Origin: Ecdyonurus torrentis
Taxonomy: Eukaryota; Arthropoda; Insecta; Ephemeroptera; Heptageniidae
Length of the DNA stretch: 64,000 nucleotides
Assembly: GCA_949318235.1 (NCBI GenBank)
Contig: OX439130.1
Coordinates: forward strand, 39,443,835 to 39,507,834
Direction: 5' to 3'
Below, one piece after another: positions 29,803 to 39,486 of this stretch (positions are counted from its first letter, which is position 1; every line of letters starts with the position of its first letter). A program made the translations under genes and the position numbers. The notes beneath the pieces are model-generated. The model did no database searches and was not told the origin of the DNA. It saw only the letters and a list, made by a program, of their open reading frames with translations.

Positions 29803-30390
29803 TTGATTCGAAACGGAATTGATTCGACACGGAATTGATTCGACAAAATAAAAGTGGTGGGGATGCGGTAGTAGAGATAATGACAGTGGTGGGGGGTATG
29901 CAATTTTGAGTATTATTTGGCAACACTGCATGTAGAGGAAAAACTTAACACCCGGAATTGATTCGACAAGGATTTGATTCGAAAAGGAATTGAATCGACA
30001 AAAATTTATAAATATTTTTTATGTGGAATTGATTCGACAAGAATTTGGTTCGAAAAGGAATTGAATCGACAAAATATTATAAATAATTTTTATGTGGAAT
30101 TGATTCGACAAGGATTTGATTCGAAAAGGAATTGAACCGACAAAATTTTATAAATATTTTTAAAGTGGAATTGATTCGACAAGGATTTGATTCGAAAAGG
30201 AATTGAACCGACAAAATTTTATAAATAATTTTAAAGTGGAATTCATTCGACAAGGATTTGATTCGAAACGGAATTGAACCGACAAAATTTTATAAATAAT
30301 TTTAAAGTGGAATTGATTCGACAAGGACTTGATTCGAAAAGGATTTGAATCGACAAACTTATATTAATATTTTCAAAGTGGAATTGATTA
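29803..30390 (+). repeat. left arm: 71-bp tandem repeat array
   Basis: GTGGAATTGATTCGACAAGG recurs, with minor changes, at 30023, 30094, 30165, 30236, 30307 and 30378, a period of exactly 71. Each unit holds two or three near-palindromic ATTGATTCGA words (forms TTGATTCGAC, TTGATTCGAA, TTGAATCGAC) and an AT spacer (TTTATAAATATTTTT). The outer 130 bases are single-copy. Regularly spaced short motifs would suit multiple transposase-binding sites. Confidence 0.9.
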
Positions 30391-30940
30391 GAATGTATAA
30401 AAGCGCCAAATATTTGAATCTTTTTTTTTTTCTTTAATATCATTATTATTATTTTTTTGGAAAGGGTAATAAAAATTTTGCTAATTTTATATTTGAACTT
30501 TAATTAAAGATATGCTGTCGTAGTTTCTGATAAGTTTATCTTATAAAATATTAAAGTCTATGTATTATAAGTCCAATGCAATATTAATTATCTAAGGGTA
30601 ACAAATATAAATAAAATGTTTTATTATTAAAATATTAGAGTGCTGCCTTATGGTTTTATTTGAAACTTGGCAACTTTACATTTTTAATAGTTTTGATTTT
30701 TAAGCAATTAAAAAAATGAAAAACTTGCTTATGTTTAAAACTCTTCTTTGTTGAAGTGCTTAATAGTCTTTATTGGCATAAAATTAAATAAAAATAATCT
30801 TAATATGTTACATTTAAAAAAAAGGAACTGAACTAAAATAATTATAATTTAATAATTTTTAGGTATAATTATATGGAAATGACTTTTATTTTAAATTAAA
30901 TCTTCTATTAAGTGTATAATGTTGTAAAGATTAATTTTTA
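30391..30940. other. AT-rich interior, no gene
   Basis: Very AT-rich. TCTTTATTGGCATAAAATT at about 30770 resembles the antisense LINE-like 3' ends elsewhere, but only weakly. Confidence 0.5.
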
Positions 30941-31040
30941 TATGTCACTGGTCGCGGGTTCTACATGTTGTAGGGGGTGAATTTCGTGGGCCGCAAGGGA
31001 GCTGGGTGGACGCTTTTCGCGGCCGCAGCGACTGGTGCAT
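30941..31040 (+). repeat. fragment of a second tRNA-derived SINE type
   Basis: GGTCGCGGGTTCTACATG at 30950 looks like a tRNA T-arm/B box (GGTTCNANNC) followed by a GC-rich tail with GGGCCGCAAGG and GCGGCCGCAGCG. It abuts the SINE at 31061 across a 20-base perfect palindrome (31041-31060). The GC-rich composition contrasts with the AT-rich host. The upstream A box is missing, so it is truncated. Confidence 0.35.
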
Positions 31041-31060
31041 GTCATATGTATACATATGAC

Positions 31061-31429
31061 TGGTATGGCCGAGTGGTGAAGGCAGCTGACTCGCAACTCT
31101 GTACTCCTCACCGAGTATAGGTTCGAGCCACTGCTAGGTGCGTACGTGAAGTGTGAGAGCACAACACGTTGCACGATGCATGTTTACATGCATTCCATGA
31201 CGACGCACAGTATTCGGGAGGTGCATGATTGATGTGATTGCACCGACCAGCCTGCCTAGATGTTTCCACGGTTTCTCTAGGCTGTCATGGCGAATGCCGG
31301 GCTGTGTACTTAGGCCGTGGCCAGCCCGTGTGTGCTTTTCCATTAATTGGAAAGTCCTTACCTGTCGATAAGACAATGTCTTGACTGGGACTGGGATTGG
31401 TGTATAGCACGATAACACAATATATGGCA

Positions 31430-31464
<35 letters not shown>
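31061..31464 (+). mobile_element. full-length tRNA-derived SINE with poly-A tail
   Basis: The head reads like a tRNA-Leu/Ser type promoter: A box TGGCCGAGTGG at 31066-31076 and B box GGTTCGAGCC at 31120-31129. The spacing (54 bases) is that of tRNAs with a long variable arm. The body contains GTGATTGCACCGACCAGCCT (31234), CGAATGCCGGGCTGT and CCATTAATTGGAAAGTCC, all shared with 60367-60590. It ends in GCAAGC and about 32 A. It would be transcribed by RNA polymerase III and mobilised by a LINE; no target-site duplication is evident. The body resembles, from memory, a tail domain common in arthropod SINEs. Confidence 0.85.
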
Positions 31465-31466
<2 letters not shown>

Positions 31467-31570
31467 CATCGCTCGCAGCGATGATGAGAGATGCTTGTTC
31501 GCGACTCGGGTGGATTGTGGGGATTGCTTCTGCACAGTTTGGGCCCGCGATCGGCGATATACCGTATTAT
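31465..31570. other. short GC-rich segment after the SINE
   Basis: About 100 bases, far more GC-rich than the host, with a small hairpin (CATCGCT/AGCGATG at about 31467-31483). It may be the remainder of the element into which the SINE inserted. Confidence 0.35.
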
Positions 31571-33622
31571 ATTCTTTAAATAATATGTTCCTTACATAAA
31601 TTTAAACAAAATTATACAAACTGCTGAATTATCGCTATTATTTAACTTATGAAAATAGCCTGCATATTTTTTAATATGAAGTAATCTTTGTTAAAAAATG
31701 TAATTTATAAATATTTAGTAGTACTTCAATATTGATCGTAAAAAATATCTGTTATAAATGTGCATAATTTTATTAAGGTCATAATATATATTCTGATCAA
31801 ATATTTATTATATAGCATAATAATAATATTAATCAATGAAAATTCATAATTATGTGTACTGATTTTTTTTGTAATATTTTAATTAAAACTTAAAAGTTTG
31901 TATGTAGCTATAATAGTAAAAATATAAAATACTGTAACAATAAATAGAATCAGAAGGCCATGTAAGTGGGTATGTATACCTTTTATTGGCGCTAATGAAA
32001 ATTATTTATTATATTACAGGATTATTTAACGCACTTTAATAATTTAACGCAATTGAAATGAAAGTTCATATAAGCTTACAGTATTTACCTAACATTACAT
32101 TAATTTATCATTTTTCACTGATAATATTATAAAATATTGTATAACTGTAAATTTTCTGAAACCATGATGTTGCGATTAGTAAAATTGATATCACTCTCTT
32201 TAACTATAAAAGGCATCTAAAAATTAGGCTTGCAAAAATTACGTATATTATTATTATTTTTGTATCCATTATTGAGAAATTTATTTTTGTGGATTCGTTA
32301 ACTTATTTGTGTTTTAAAGACTTATTCACCTCACGTTAAAAAATGATAACTGAAAGTAATAATCATATAATTTGACGTCACTTTTAAATTTATTTCTATT
32401 ATAATCATATTTATATGATATGAATGTGAGTAATATGTGTGTTGCGTATGTGTTTTTACTCATTTTTTTTTTATTATCAAAAATTAGCAATATTTCCATC
32501 ACATATTAAGTGATGCAAAAAATGAATCTTATTGTATGAGCTAAAGGTAATATGTACTACACATTATATAATACTTCTAATTGACTTAACCATTTTTGTT
32601 AAAATTTCAGAATAATAATGATTAAAAATATAAATTACAGAAATAGCACATATATTGCAGCAATTGACATATATCTAAAATAGACGAACAGTTAGATTTT
32701 TAATAAACTCACTATTACTATTACAGCTCTATAAAGGTCTAAATATTGCAAGGGGAAACATTACTTTGCTGCTAAATTTTATGTTACCATCAAAATTTGC
32801 ACTTAGCATACCGTACTGACAAAAAATAAATACGAAATAATTATGCTTTCCCATTTTCAGCACAACAATCAACAAAAAATCAACAAAAAAAATCACGACA
32901 CAACAACATAATCTAAACAATAACTTCACGCATAATAATAACTATTTAATAATAAAATAAATATTTTTTATTATTATGACTTAGCAACACTTATGCTATA
33001 AATGCTTTATGCTAAATATGCTTTACAACATAATTATGTTACGTATAACATATATTTTTTTGTTCAGATTAATTTACTTAACTATCCTCGCCATACATAC
33101 AAGTAAGCCAGTAATATATTTTTATAATATCAGGCATTCTCGATAATTTTTTTTCAATTTGTAACAATATATTTTTTAATATTGATAAAAATAAAATATG
33201 AATACAAAATACTTACATAATTCCCAATAAGACAATGAAGTCTTATCGGTGGGTGCTTAATCAACATAATATAACAATGTTAGTAAGCATAAAAAATATT
33301 ACGATAATAATTAAACAAAATCAGCACATTTCCTTTTTTTTATGTACAAGGAAAATAATAATAAAACAATTGTTGAACTAAAATTAGAAAACAAACAAAA
33401 AAAGTTGAGAAAAAAATCAAGGAGATTTATTCCTTAAATTATAATCATAAGTTAAAATTAGATAAAAGTTGTGACGTAATATAACCATGTGTGCTTAATA
33501 TAAAAAAAAGTAAAATCTATAGACTACTGAAAATCAGTTCCTATTAATTTTTTACAATATTTATTTAAAATTGTACGTATTTTCTTGAAAGTGAATTTAA
33601 TAAAATTTTAAAAATAAGTAAT
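31571..33622. other. AT-rich interior of the composite element, no gene
   Basis: Only short AT-driven frames are present. A second copy of a dispersed 40-base repeat lies at 31958-32000 (CATGTAAGTGGGTATGTA), matching 4403-4446. ATAAGACAATGAAGTCTTAT at about 33227 forms a small hairpin. Confidence 0.5.
31958..32000. repeat. dispersed short repeat, copy 2
   Basis: Shares CATGTAAGYGGGTATGTA, then CCTTTT, TTGGC and CTAAT, with 4403-4446, differing by a few bases and a TA indel. Confidence 0.4.
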
Positions 33623-33795
33623 GATGATTACTTTCCAGCGCATGATCTACTAGTTTTGAATATCCTGTATTTTTTTTTTCTATTTTTTTGCCTGTGTTCA
33701 TTCACCCTGATCTCTAATGGTCACTAATGGTCGACCTGTATCTCCGATATATTCTTTCTCACAAACACAGGGAATAGAATATACTACATCTTTAT
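33623..33795 (-). pseudogene. Penelope-like element GIY-YIG endonuclease, N-terminal part, inverted fragment
   Basis: On the minus strand, 33785 to 33721 reads PCVCEKEYIGDTGRPL. This is the start of the GIY-YIG endonuclease domain (YIG core and TGR) found at the C terminus of endonuclease-bearing Penelope-like retroelement proteins. The frame then decays through stops, but SKLVDHALESNH, the usual later block, is still readable near 33623-33660. The reverse transcriptase part is absent. The fragment lies head to head with the sense-strand fragment starting at about 33796, with 41 bases duplicated in inverted orientation. Confidence 0.7.
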
Positions 33796-34117
33796 ATTCA
33801 TATTCAAAACTAGTAGATCATGCGCTGGAAAGTAATCATCAAATTCTATGGGAAAAAACAAAAGTAATAGGAAGAGAGAGTCACTATAAAAAAAGAAAAA
33901 TTTAGAATCAATAGAAATGGCAAGAAGAAAAAATGAAACAATCAGTCAGCCCAGTTTTGAATTACCACCTATTTGGATTCCACTCATAGATTCTTTTAAG
34001 AAAAGTGTACCACGTGACCGTACAGTTGAAAATGTAAATAATAATAAACCACCTGACGAGAAAGAGCCACACCCCCCATTGCGGAGGTCGGCTCGCCTCG
34101 TGAGCAAGAGTCAGTAA
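33796..34117 (+). pseudogene. Penelope-like element GIY-YIG endonuclease, C-terminal part
   Basis: On plus, about 33800-33905 reads SKLVDHALESNH then ILWEKTKVIGRESHYKKR. After a one-base frame change near 33905 it continues SIEMARRKN and LPPIWIPLIDSF, ending at a stop at 34115-34117. The order (LADH-x-LE-x-xH, KVI-x-ES-Y-KR, ESIEI, LPPIW-PLL) is that of the C-terminal end of Penelope-like ORFs. The frameshift and the loss of the upstream reverse transcriptase make it a dead copy. The short C-terminal extension ends in Arg/Ser/Lys-rich sequence. Confidence 0.8.
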
Positions 34118-34118
34118 G

Positions 34119-34396
34119 CTGATGAAGAGAGGCAGACAAGTATATCGATGATGTTGCGAACAATATGTGTAAGTCGTATTTTGTCAGGCGAAGCAAAATG
34201 TGTAAGTCGTTTTTTGTCACGCTAAGCAATATGTGTAAGTCGAGCGCCATCTCCATTACGTTCGAGAACGAGTTACACATTTTGCTTAGCGTGACAAAAA
34301 ACGAGATACACATTTTGCTTTGCCTGACAAAATATGAGTTACGCATATTGTTCGCAACATCATCGATATAGTTTTATATACGCCCTCGAAAACGTT
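34119..34396 (+). ncRNA. possible degenerate hammerhead ribozyme, split by an insertion
   Basis: Two bases after the Penelope-like stop codon lies CTGATGA (34119-34125), followed by AGAGAGGC. Beyond the 230-bp inverted repeat, GCCCTC is followed by GAAA (34388-34391). With the insert removed, GAG(A)GGC could pair with GCCCTC as stem II between the two conserved hammerhead boxes. Penelope-like elements are known to carry small hammerheads. Stems I and III are weak here and an extra A follows CTGATGA, so the motif may be degenerate or coincidental. Confidence 0.25.
34141..34370. mobile_element. 230-bp inverted-repeat element with internal 33-bp repeats
   Basis: The outermost 25 bases (TATATCGATGATGTTGCGAA...) match the complement of the other end exactly, and the arms stay alike to a short centre near 34250. 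Within each arm a 33-base unit (CAATATGTGTAAGTCG, then TTTTGTCA and GCTAAG) repeats about 2.5 times. Because 33 is divisible by three, the frames through it show an 11-residue repeat. There is no coding motif. It sits between the Penelope-like stop and its 3' region, so it probably inserted there. Confidence 0.75.
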
Positions 34397-34600
34397 ACAA
34401 TTTTGTGTGAATATAACATAGCTATGTATATAGATTTTTAAAAACTGTGAATTGAGTATTTTATTAATTTATATAGTGACAAGTTTTGGTGTTGTGTGTT
34501 ATTTTTATCATCAAATTAAGCAGCGAGTAAAAGCCCAGTTGTTTTACAGAAGGTAAGACAAAAATGAAATTTTTATCATCATGTCACCTCGCTCGATATT
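34371..34600 (+). other. probable 3' untranslated region of the Penelope-like fragment
   Basis: Continues beyond the inverted repeat without coding capacity. Where the retroelement ends cannot be told from one copy. A YAG|GT-like junction near 34788 is too weak to list. Confidence 0.3.
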
Positions 34601-35190
34601 AAAATTTTCAAACATAAGCCCTAAATAATAATCATAATACTGATAATAAAACGTCATGTGTTTGTGTTTACATCCATTTGTTCAAATAATTTATGTATCT
34701 TTATTTTTATTGTTTATATATTTCATTTAATAGACATGGAAACATGTTTTTAATTGTCTTTTTACGTTTTATTTTATAATTTTCAGGTATTTTTTTTTTG
34801 TGTGAAAAAAATAAATAAATGACAACAATATGCCTACATTTTTTTTACCTTTACAACTATATTTTACATGATCAATGATCACTTCCTTAGCATTATTTTT
34901 TGTTTTACTTTGCACAGATAATTGAATTTAATATAAAGTTAATAAAAAATGTTGAATCAATTCTGTTTTTTTTCTTGGTACCGGTGAATTGTCTTATTCA
35001 TTAAAGAAACATGTATAGTTTTATCCTACCTAATATTAATCTAAGTTGCTTATGTCACATGCACTATGTGAACGAATTAATGGATAAACAAGTAAATAAC
35101 TAACTAATTTATTAATAAAACAATAAATAAATAAACGTGTAAATAAATAGATAAAAATATGCTTAACACAATAAATAATTTTTTCCACAA
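34601..35190. other. AT-rich interior, no gene
   Basis: AT-rich with AATAAA-type words around 35110-35150. Nothing recognisable. Confidence 0.55.
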
Positions 35191-36882
35191 TATATGGCAT
35201 TGTTTTTCTCAAATAACAAATGGATTAACCATCACGTCCTCGATTTTGCTAAAAATTGGTGATAATGTGTCTACTAGTGTCCCAAGAAAGTGCCTCAAAG
35301 GAATTTTGAATCCCGCAAAAATTTGAATTTTTATGGGCAAAATTCAAAAAATGACCCCAGTGAGCAAGGGTAAACTCCATCGCCCCCTACTCACAAGTTG
35401 AGTATCTGAAAATGTCAAAATCAATGTTTATCCAATATTTCGATCATTTAGAACACATCTGGTGTGATTAAGATGCAACTGAACCCCTAGAAGCAATTTT
35501 TGTGACGTCATAAAATTTGCGTAAATACCATAAGAAAATGGGCAAATTAGTAGTTACTTTGCGACCTCAGATTTCTTGTCTTAAAATTAAATATTTGCAA
35601 ACATTGCATTCAGTGATACTAACTGTATCTTTTAGAAGCTAAAAAAGTGCTCAAAAAAATTCCCAAAACCAAACTCAAATTTTGGCGCCAATGGATATGG
35701 GCAAAATTTCAAACGTGAATAGCAAAAAACTCTATGGGCAAATTTTAATATATAAGACATCAAAATGAAGTTAATTTTATCTTCTTTTATTATATGTAAA
35801 AATATGTTTGCAAATAGAAAGCATTTTAATTTATTTAGTTATTTTTGTACAAAAATCCATAGATTTAGTACATCATATTTTACTTTCAACGTTAAATAAA
35901 TTAGAAAACGTGCCATATGCAAACATATTTCTACATATTATGAAAGAACATGTTATAAGCGTCATTTTGATGCTTTATACAAAAAGATTTGGCTATAGAG
36001 TTTTATGATGACGTCATCTAAAAATTGACGCCACGGAAATTTGTTTAATTGTCAAAATCGAATACCATAAAATTCTATGGGCAAATCTTTTTGTATAAAG
36101 CATCAAAATGACGCTTATAACATGTTCTTTCATAATATGTAGAAATATGTTTGCATATGGCACGTTTTCTAATTTATTTAACGTTGAAAGTAAAATATGA
36201 TGTACTAAATCTATGGATTTTTGTACAAAAATAACTAAATAAATTAAAATGCTTTCTATTTGCAAACATATTTTTACATATAATAAAGGAAGATAAAATT
36301 ACCTTCATTTTGATGTCTTATATATTAAAATTTGCCCATAGAGTTTTTTGCTATTCACGTTTGAAATTTTGCCCATATCCATTGGCGCCAAAATTTGAGT
36401 TTGGTTTTGGGAATTTTTTTGAGCACTTTTTTAGCTTCTAAAAGATACAGTTAGTATCACTGAATGCAATGTTTGCAAATATTTAATTTTAAGACAAGAA
36501 ATCTGAGGTCGCAAAGTAACTACTAATTTGCCCATTTTCTTATGGTATTTACGCAAATTTTATGACGTCACAAAAATTGCTTCTAGGGGTTCAGTTGCAT
36601 CTTAATCACACCAGATGTGTTCTAAATGATCGAAATATTGGATAAACATTGATTTTGACATTTTCAGATACTCAACTTGTGAGTAGGGGGCGATGGAGTT
36701 TACCCTTGCTCACTGGGGTCATTTTTTGAATTTTGCCCATAAAAATTCAAATTTTTGCGGGATTCAAAATTCCTTTGAGGCACTTTCTTGGGACACTAGT
36801 AGACACATTATCACCAATTTTTAGCAAAATCGAGGACGTGATGGTTAATCCATTTGTTATTTGAGAAAAACAATGCCATATA
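35191..36882. mobile_element. 1.69-kb near-perfect palindrome (foldback element)
   Basis: Position x on the left pairs with 72073 minus x on the right from 35191/36882 inward to about 36008/36065. Arms of about 818 bases show only a handful of differences (for example near 35772 and 35788). The central 55 bases are unpaired and contain GATGACGTCATC. The ends read TATATGGCATTG...CAATGCCATATA, allowing a TA target-site duplication as in Tc1/mariner-type elements. The apparent twin ORFs (35808-36008 plus, 36014-36265 minus) are mirror images. A transcript would fold into a long double-stranded hairpin. Confidence 0.9.
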
Positions 36883-37314
36883 ACATTTCAACTGATCCTA
36901 TGGTGTACTTTTCAACGACGAAAACATTATATTATATATACTCATTTTTGGTTCAAGCACATGAAAATAATTAACAACAGTGTGATTAGAAGTTTATATC
37001 ATTTGAATAGTAGAGTTATTTAAATAACAAGGAACAATTTATTTTCTAACATTGATTTTCATTTAGAAGGTATTACTTACTAATATTTTTTATTTGGAGT
37101 ATATGCGTGTAATAATTAAATATTTTGGTAATTGTGTGTAATGGATTGGTATTAAGAAATGAATGATGAATGATACTAATTAGTGCGTTAATTTGGTTAT
37201 GTTGGTAAAACGTACAATATATTTGAACTTATATTGAATTATTTTTATCATTATTATTTTAGTAAGTTATTCAATACAGGACACCACTTATTCTTCATTC
37301 TTCATTGAAATAAA
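36883..37314. other. AT-rich interior, no gene
   Basis: About 430 bases of AT-rich sequence between the palindrome and the right arm of the composite element. Confidence 0.6.
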
Positions 37315-37928
37315 GTTTGTCGAATCAATTCCTTTTCGAACCAAATCCTTGTCGAATCAATTCCACATAAAAAAATATTTATGAAATTTTGTCGATTCAA
37401 TTCCTTTTTGAACCAAATCCTTGTCGAATCAATTCCACAAAAAAAATATTTATAAAATTTTGTCGATTCAATTCCTTTTCGAACCAAATCCTTGTCGAAT
37501 CAATTCCACATAAAAAATATTTATGAAATTTTGTCGATTCAATTCCTTTTCGAACCAAATCCTTGTCGAATCAATTCCACATAAAAAATATTTATAAAAT
37601 GTTGTCGATTCAATTCCTTTTCGAACCAAATCCTTGTCGAATCAATTCCACATAAAAAAATATTTATAAATTTTTGTCGGTTCAATTCCTTTTCGAATCA
37701 AATCCTTGTCGAATCAATTCCACATAAAATAAATATTTATAAATTTTTGTCGGTTCAATTCCTTTTCGAATCAAATCCTCTACATGCAGTGTTGCCAAAT
37801 ATTACTCAAAATTGCATACCCCCCACCACTGTCGTCATCTCTACTACCGCATCCCCACCACCTTTATTTTGTCGAATCAATTCCGTGTCGAATCAATTCC
37901 GTGTCGAATCAATTCCGTTTCGAATCAA
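37315..37928 (-). repeat. right arm: inverted 71-72-bp tandem repeat array
   Basis: Units beginning TTGTCGAATCAATTCCACAT recur about every 71-72 bases from 37351 to about 37730, the reverse complement of the left-arm unit. They are followed by the complement of the unique left segment (CTCTACATGCAGTGTTGCCA, then CCCCACCAC) and three terminal GTCGAATCAATTCCG units. Unit counts differ slightly from the left arm. Confidence 0.9.
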
Positions 37929-38406
37929 GTACTGTTTCCCTATTAAATTACTAAAGTATTCACCATATAAATTGCACACCTTAGTTCTTTCATTATAAAT
38001 AATTGCTAATTAGAAACGCCAATACTACTATTTTGAACTCATAAAGTGATTTCTATTTACTCATACAGTATTATACTTGTTAATGTAAGATATAACATTT
38101 ATACTATGTTTTAATACTTTTTTTTTTTTTTTTTTTTTTTTTGATGTTTTTGTGTATAATTTTATATTAAATTTCTGGTCAAGGATTTCATTTAGTATAT
38201 TTATTTAGAAATAGGTAAATTACAGTACCATAACACTTTATTATACGTTACACTATTTTTACAACAATTTAAAACTAAAATTATTTTCGTACTTAAATCA
38301 AAACAAAACTACGTAAAATGCTATTAAAGCAAATTTTTTAAATTTATAACGATACGACGAAAAAAAAAATTTTTTTTTTGATCCTGCTACATTTATGTCA
38401 TATACC
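37929..38406. other. AT-rich sequence without a recognisable gene
   Basis: Contains a T tract (38118-38142) and a perfect A10/T10 palindrome at about 38362-38381. Confidence 0.55.
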
Positions 38407-38623
38407 ACACGGAAAGAATAAATTACGTAATTTATGCTGTATTTATATCATTATAGCATAAATTATGCTATAAATTAGATGAAACATAATTATTTATGCT
38501 GTACAGCATAATATTTATGCTATATAACATAGTTATTATGCAATGTAGCATAAATTATGCTGTATTGAACAAATTGTGCTGAAAATGAGCTAAAATAATT
38601 ATTACGTATTTATTTTTCTCGGT
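38407..38623. mobile_element. AT-rich palindromic element related to 27127-27361
   Basis: The ends are inverted: CACACGGAAAGAATAAATTA at the left against TACGTATTTATTTTTCTCGG at the right. The interior is dense in AGCATAAATTATGCT-type palindromes. End sequence and internal words match the element at 27127. It has no open frame. Confidence 0.5.
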
Positions 38624-39330
38624 GCATAAATTGTACTATTTTATAATTTGCATAAATATTTATGCTGTTAAGCTTGCACGTTGCGCTGTTGAGCATAATT
38701 AATATTCAATGTTGTATAACTTTACTGTGTTGCCATTCATAAGTGGAACTAAAATCAAGTTGCATATATTTTATTTTTGTCTCATTTTATATGTCTATTT
38801 TACATTAAATTTTATTGCAACACATGATTTAGTAGTAATAACAATAAAAGAATACACAGAACAGTAAATTATAATGTATACTTAAGAGAGCAAGGTAGGG
38901 TCCTAAAGTAGCATGTTTTACTGAAACAGCAACGTTAAAATACGTGGTATCTTGTGTTAAGTACACACTCATGTAGGCTCGTACAATTTTTTTTAACATG
39001 CTCATTTATGCGTGTATTTTTATATTTAACTCTTATGATAATCATATTATGTTACATACTTGCTTTTTAGTAGTAAAAATTAAAATAAATTTTATGTAAT
39101 TATAATAATTACGTATTGTAGTAACTTTTTTTATGTTTATCATTGTAATAATATGTTCGTGTGTGTAATTTTTTTAACAAAGATTTATTAGGGTATATGA
39201 TAACATTTTATGTTAATTATTATTTATATAAGTGTTTCTGAGGAGTAAATCGTGGATAGAAATAGAAAGAATGCTATTGTGAAGAAGCAAGTGTAAAGAG
39301 ACAGAATTGCAGACATAATGTAGGCAGAAT
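38624..39330. other. AT-rich sequence without a recognisable gene
   Basis: Begins with more TTATGC-type words (to about 38720) that may belong to the element before it. Nothing else recognised. Confidence 0.5.
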
Positions 39331-39486
39331 GAAGACAGAATGCACGCAGAATGCACGCAGAATGCACGCAGAATGCACGCAGAATGCACGCAGAATGCAC
39401 GCAGAATGCACGCAGAATGCACGCAGAATGCACGCAGAATGCACGCAGAATGCACGCAGAATGCACGCAGAATGCACGCAGAATGC
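39331..39486 (+). repeat. 11-bp minisatellite (AGAATGCACGC)n
   Basis: About 14 near-identical units of 11 bases, preceded by degenerate units (GCAGAATGAAGAC). Because 11 is not a multiple of three, every frame lacks stops and reads a repeating 11-residue peptide. The five overlapping ORFs on both strands are therefore products of the repeat, not genes. Confidence 0.97.

Larger units (their letters stand above)
29803..37928. mobile_element. 8.1-kb foldback-like composite element with tandem-repeat inverted arms
   Basis: The left arm (29803-30390) and right arm (37315-37928) are inverted copies of one another. Each starts, from outside, with two or three CGGAATTGATTCGACA-type units. Next comes a matching unique segment of about 110 bases with GGTGGGGATGCGGTAGTAG and GGCAACACTGCATGTAGAGG, then about six or seven units of 71-72 bases. 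Long arms made of short tandem repeats are the hallmark of Drosophila FB and Galileo elements; that is an analogy, not a homology claim. The 6.9-kb interior has no transposase frame and carries later insertions (SINE, Penelope-like fragment, 1.7-kb palindrome). No clear target-site duplication is visible beside TTGATTCG. Confidence 0.6.

Noticed and set aside
29952..30390. Regularly spaced repeats that might suggest a CRISPR array
   Set aside because: Units are contiguous 71-bp tandem repeats with no unique spacers, in an animal genome, and are mirrored at 37315-37928.
31066..31129. tRNA gene with A and B boxes
   Set aside because: No acceptor stem closure; the sequence continues into a SINE body and poly-A, so it is the SINE promoter.
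34775..34795. Acceptor-donor junction TTTTCAG|GTATTT
   Set aside because: The donor half is poor and the position is inside the transposon composite, so there is little reason to treat it as a ratchet site.
35808..36265. Two open frames with the same N-terminal protein on opposite strands
   Set aside because: They are the two arms of the palindrome; composition is AT-driven and there is no motif.
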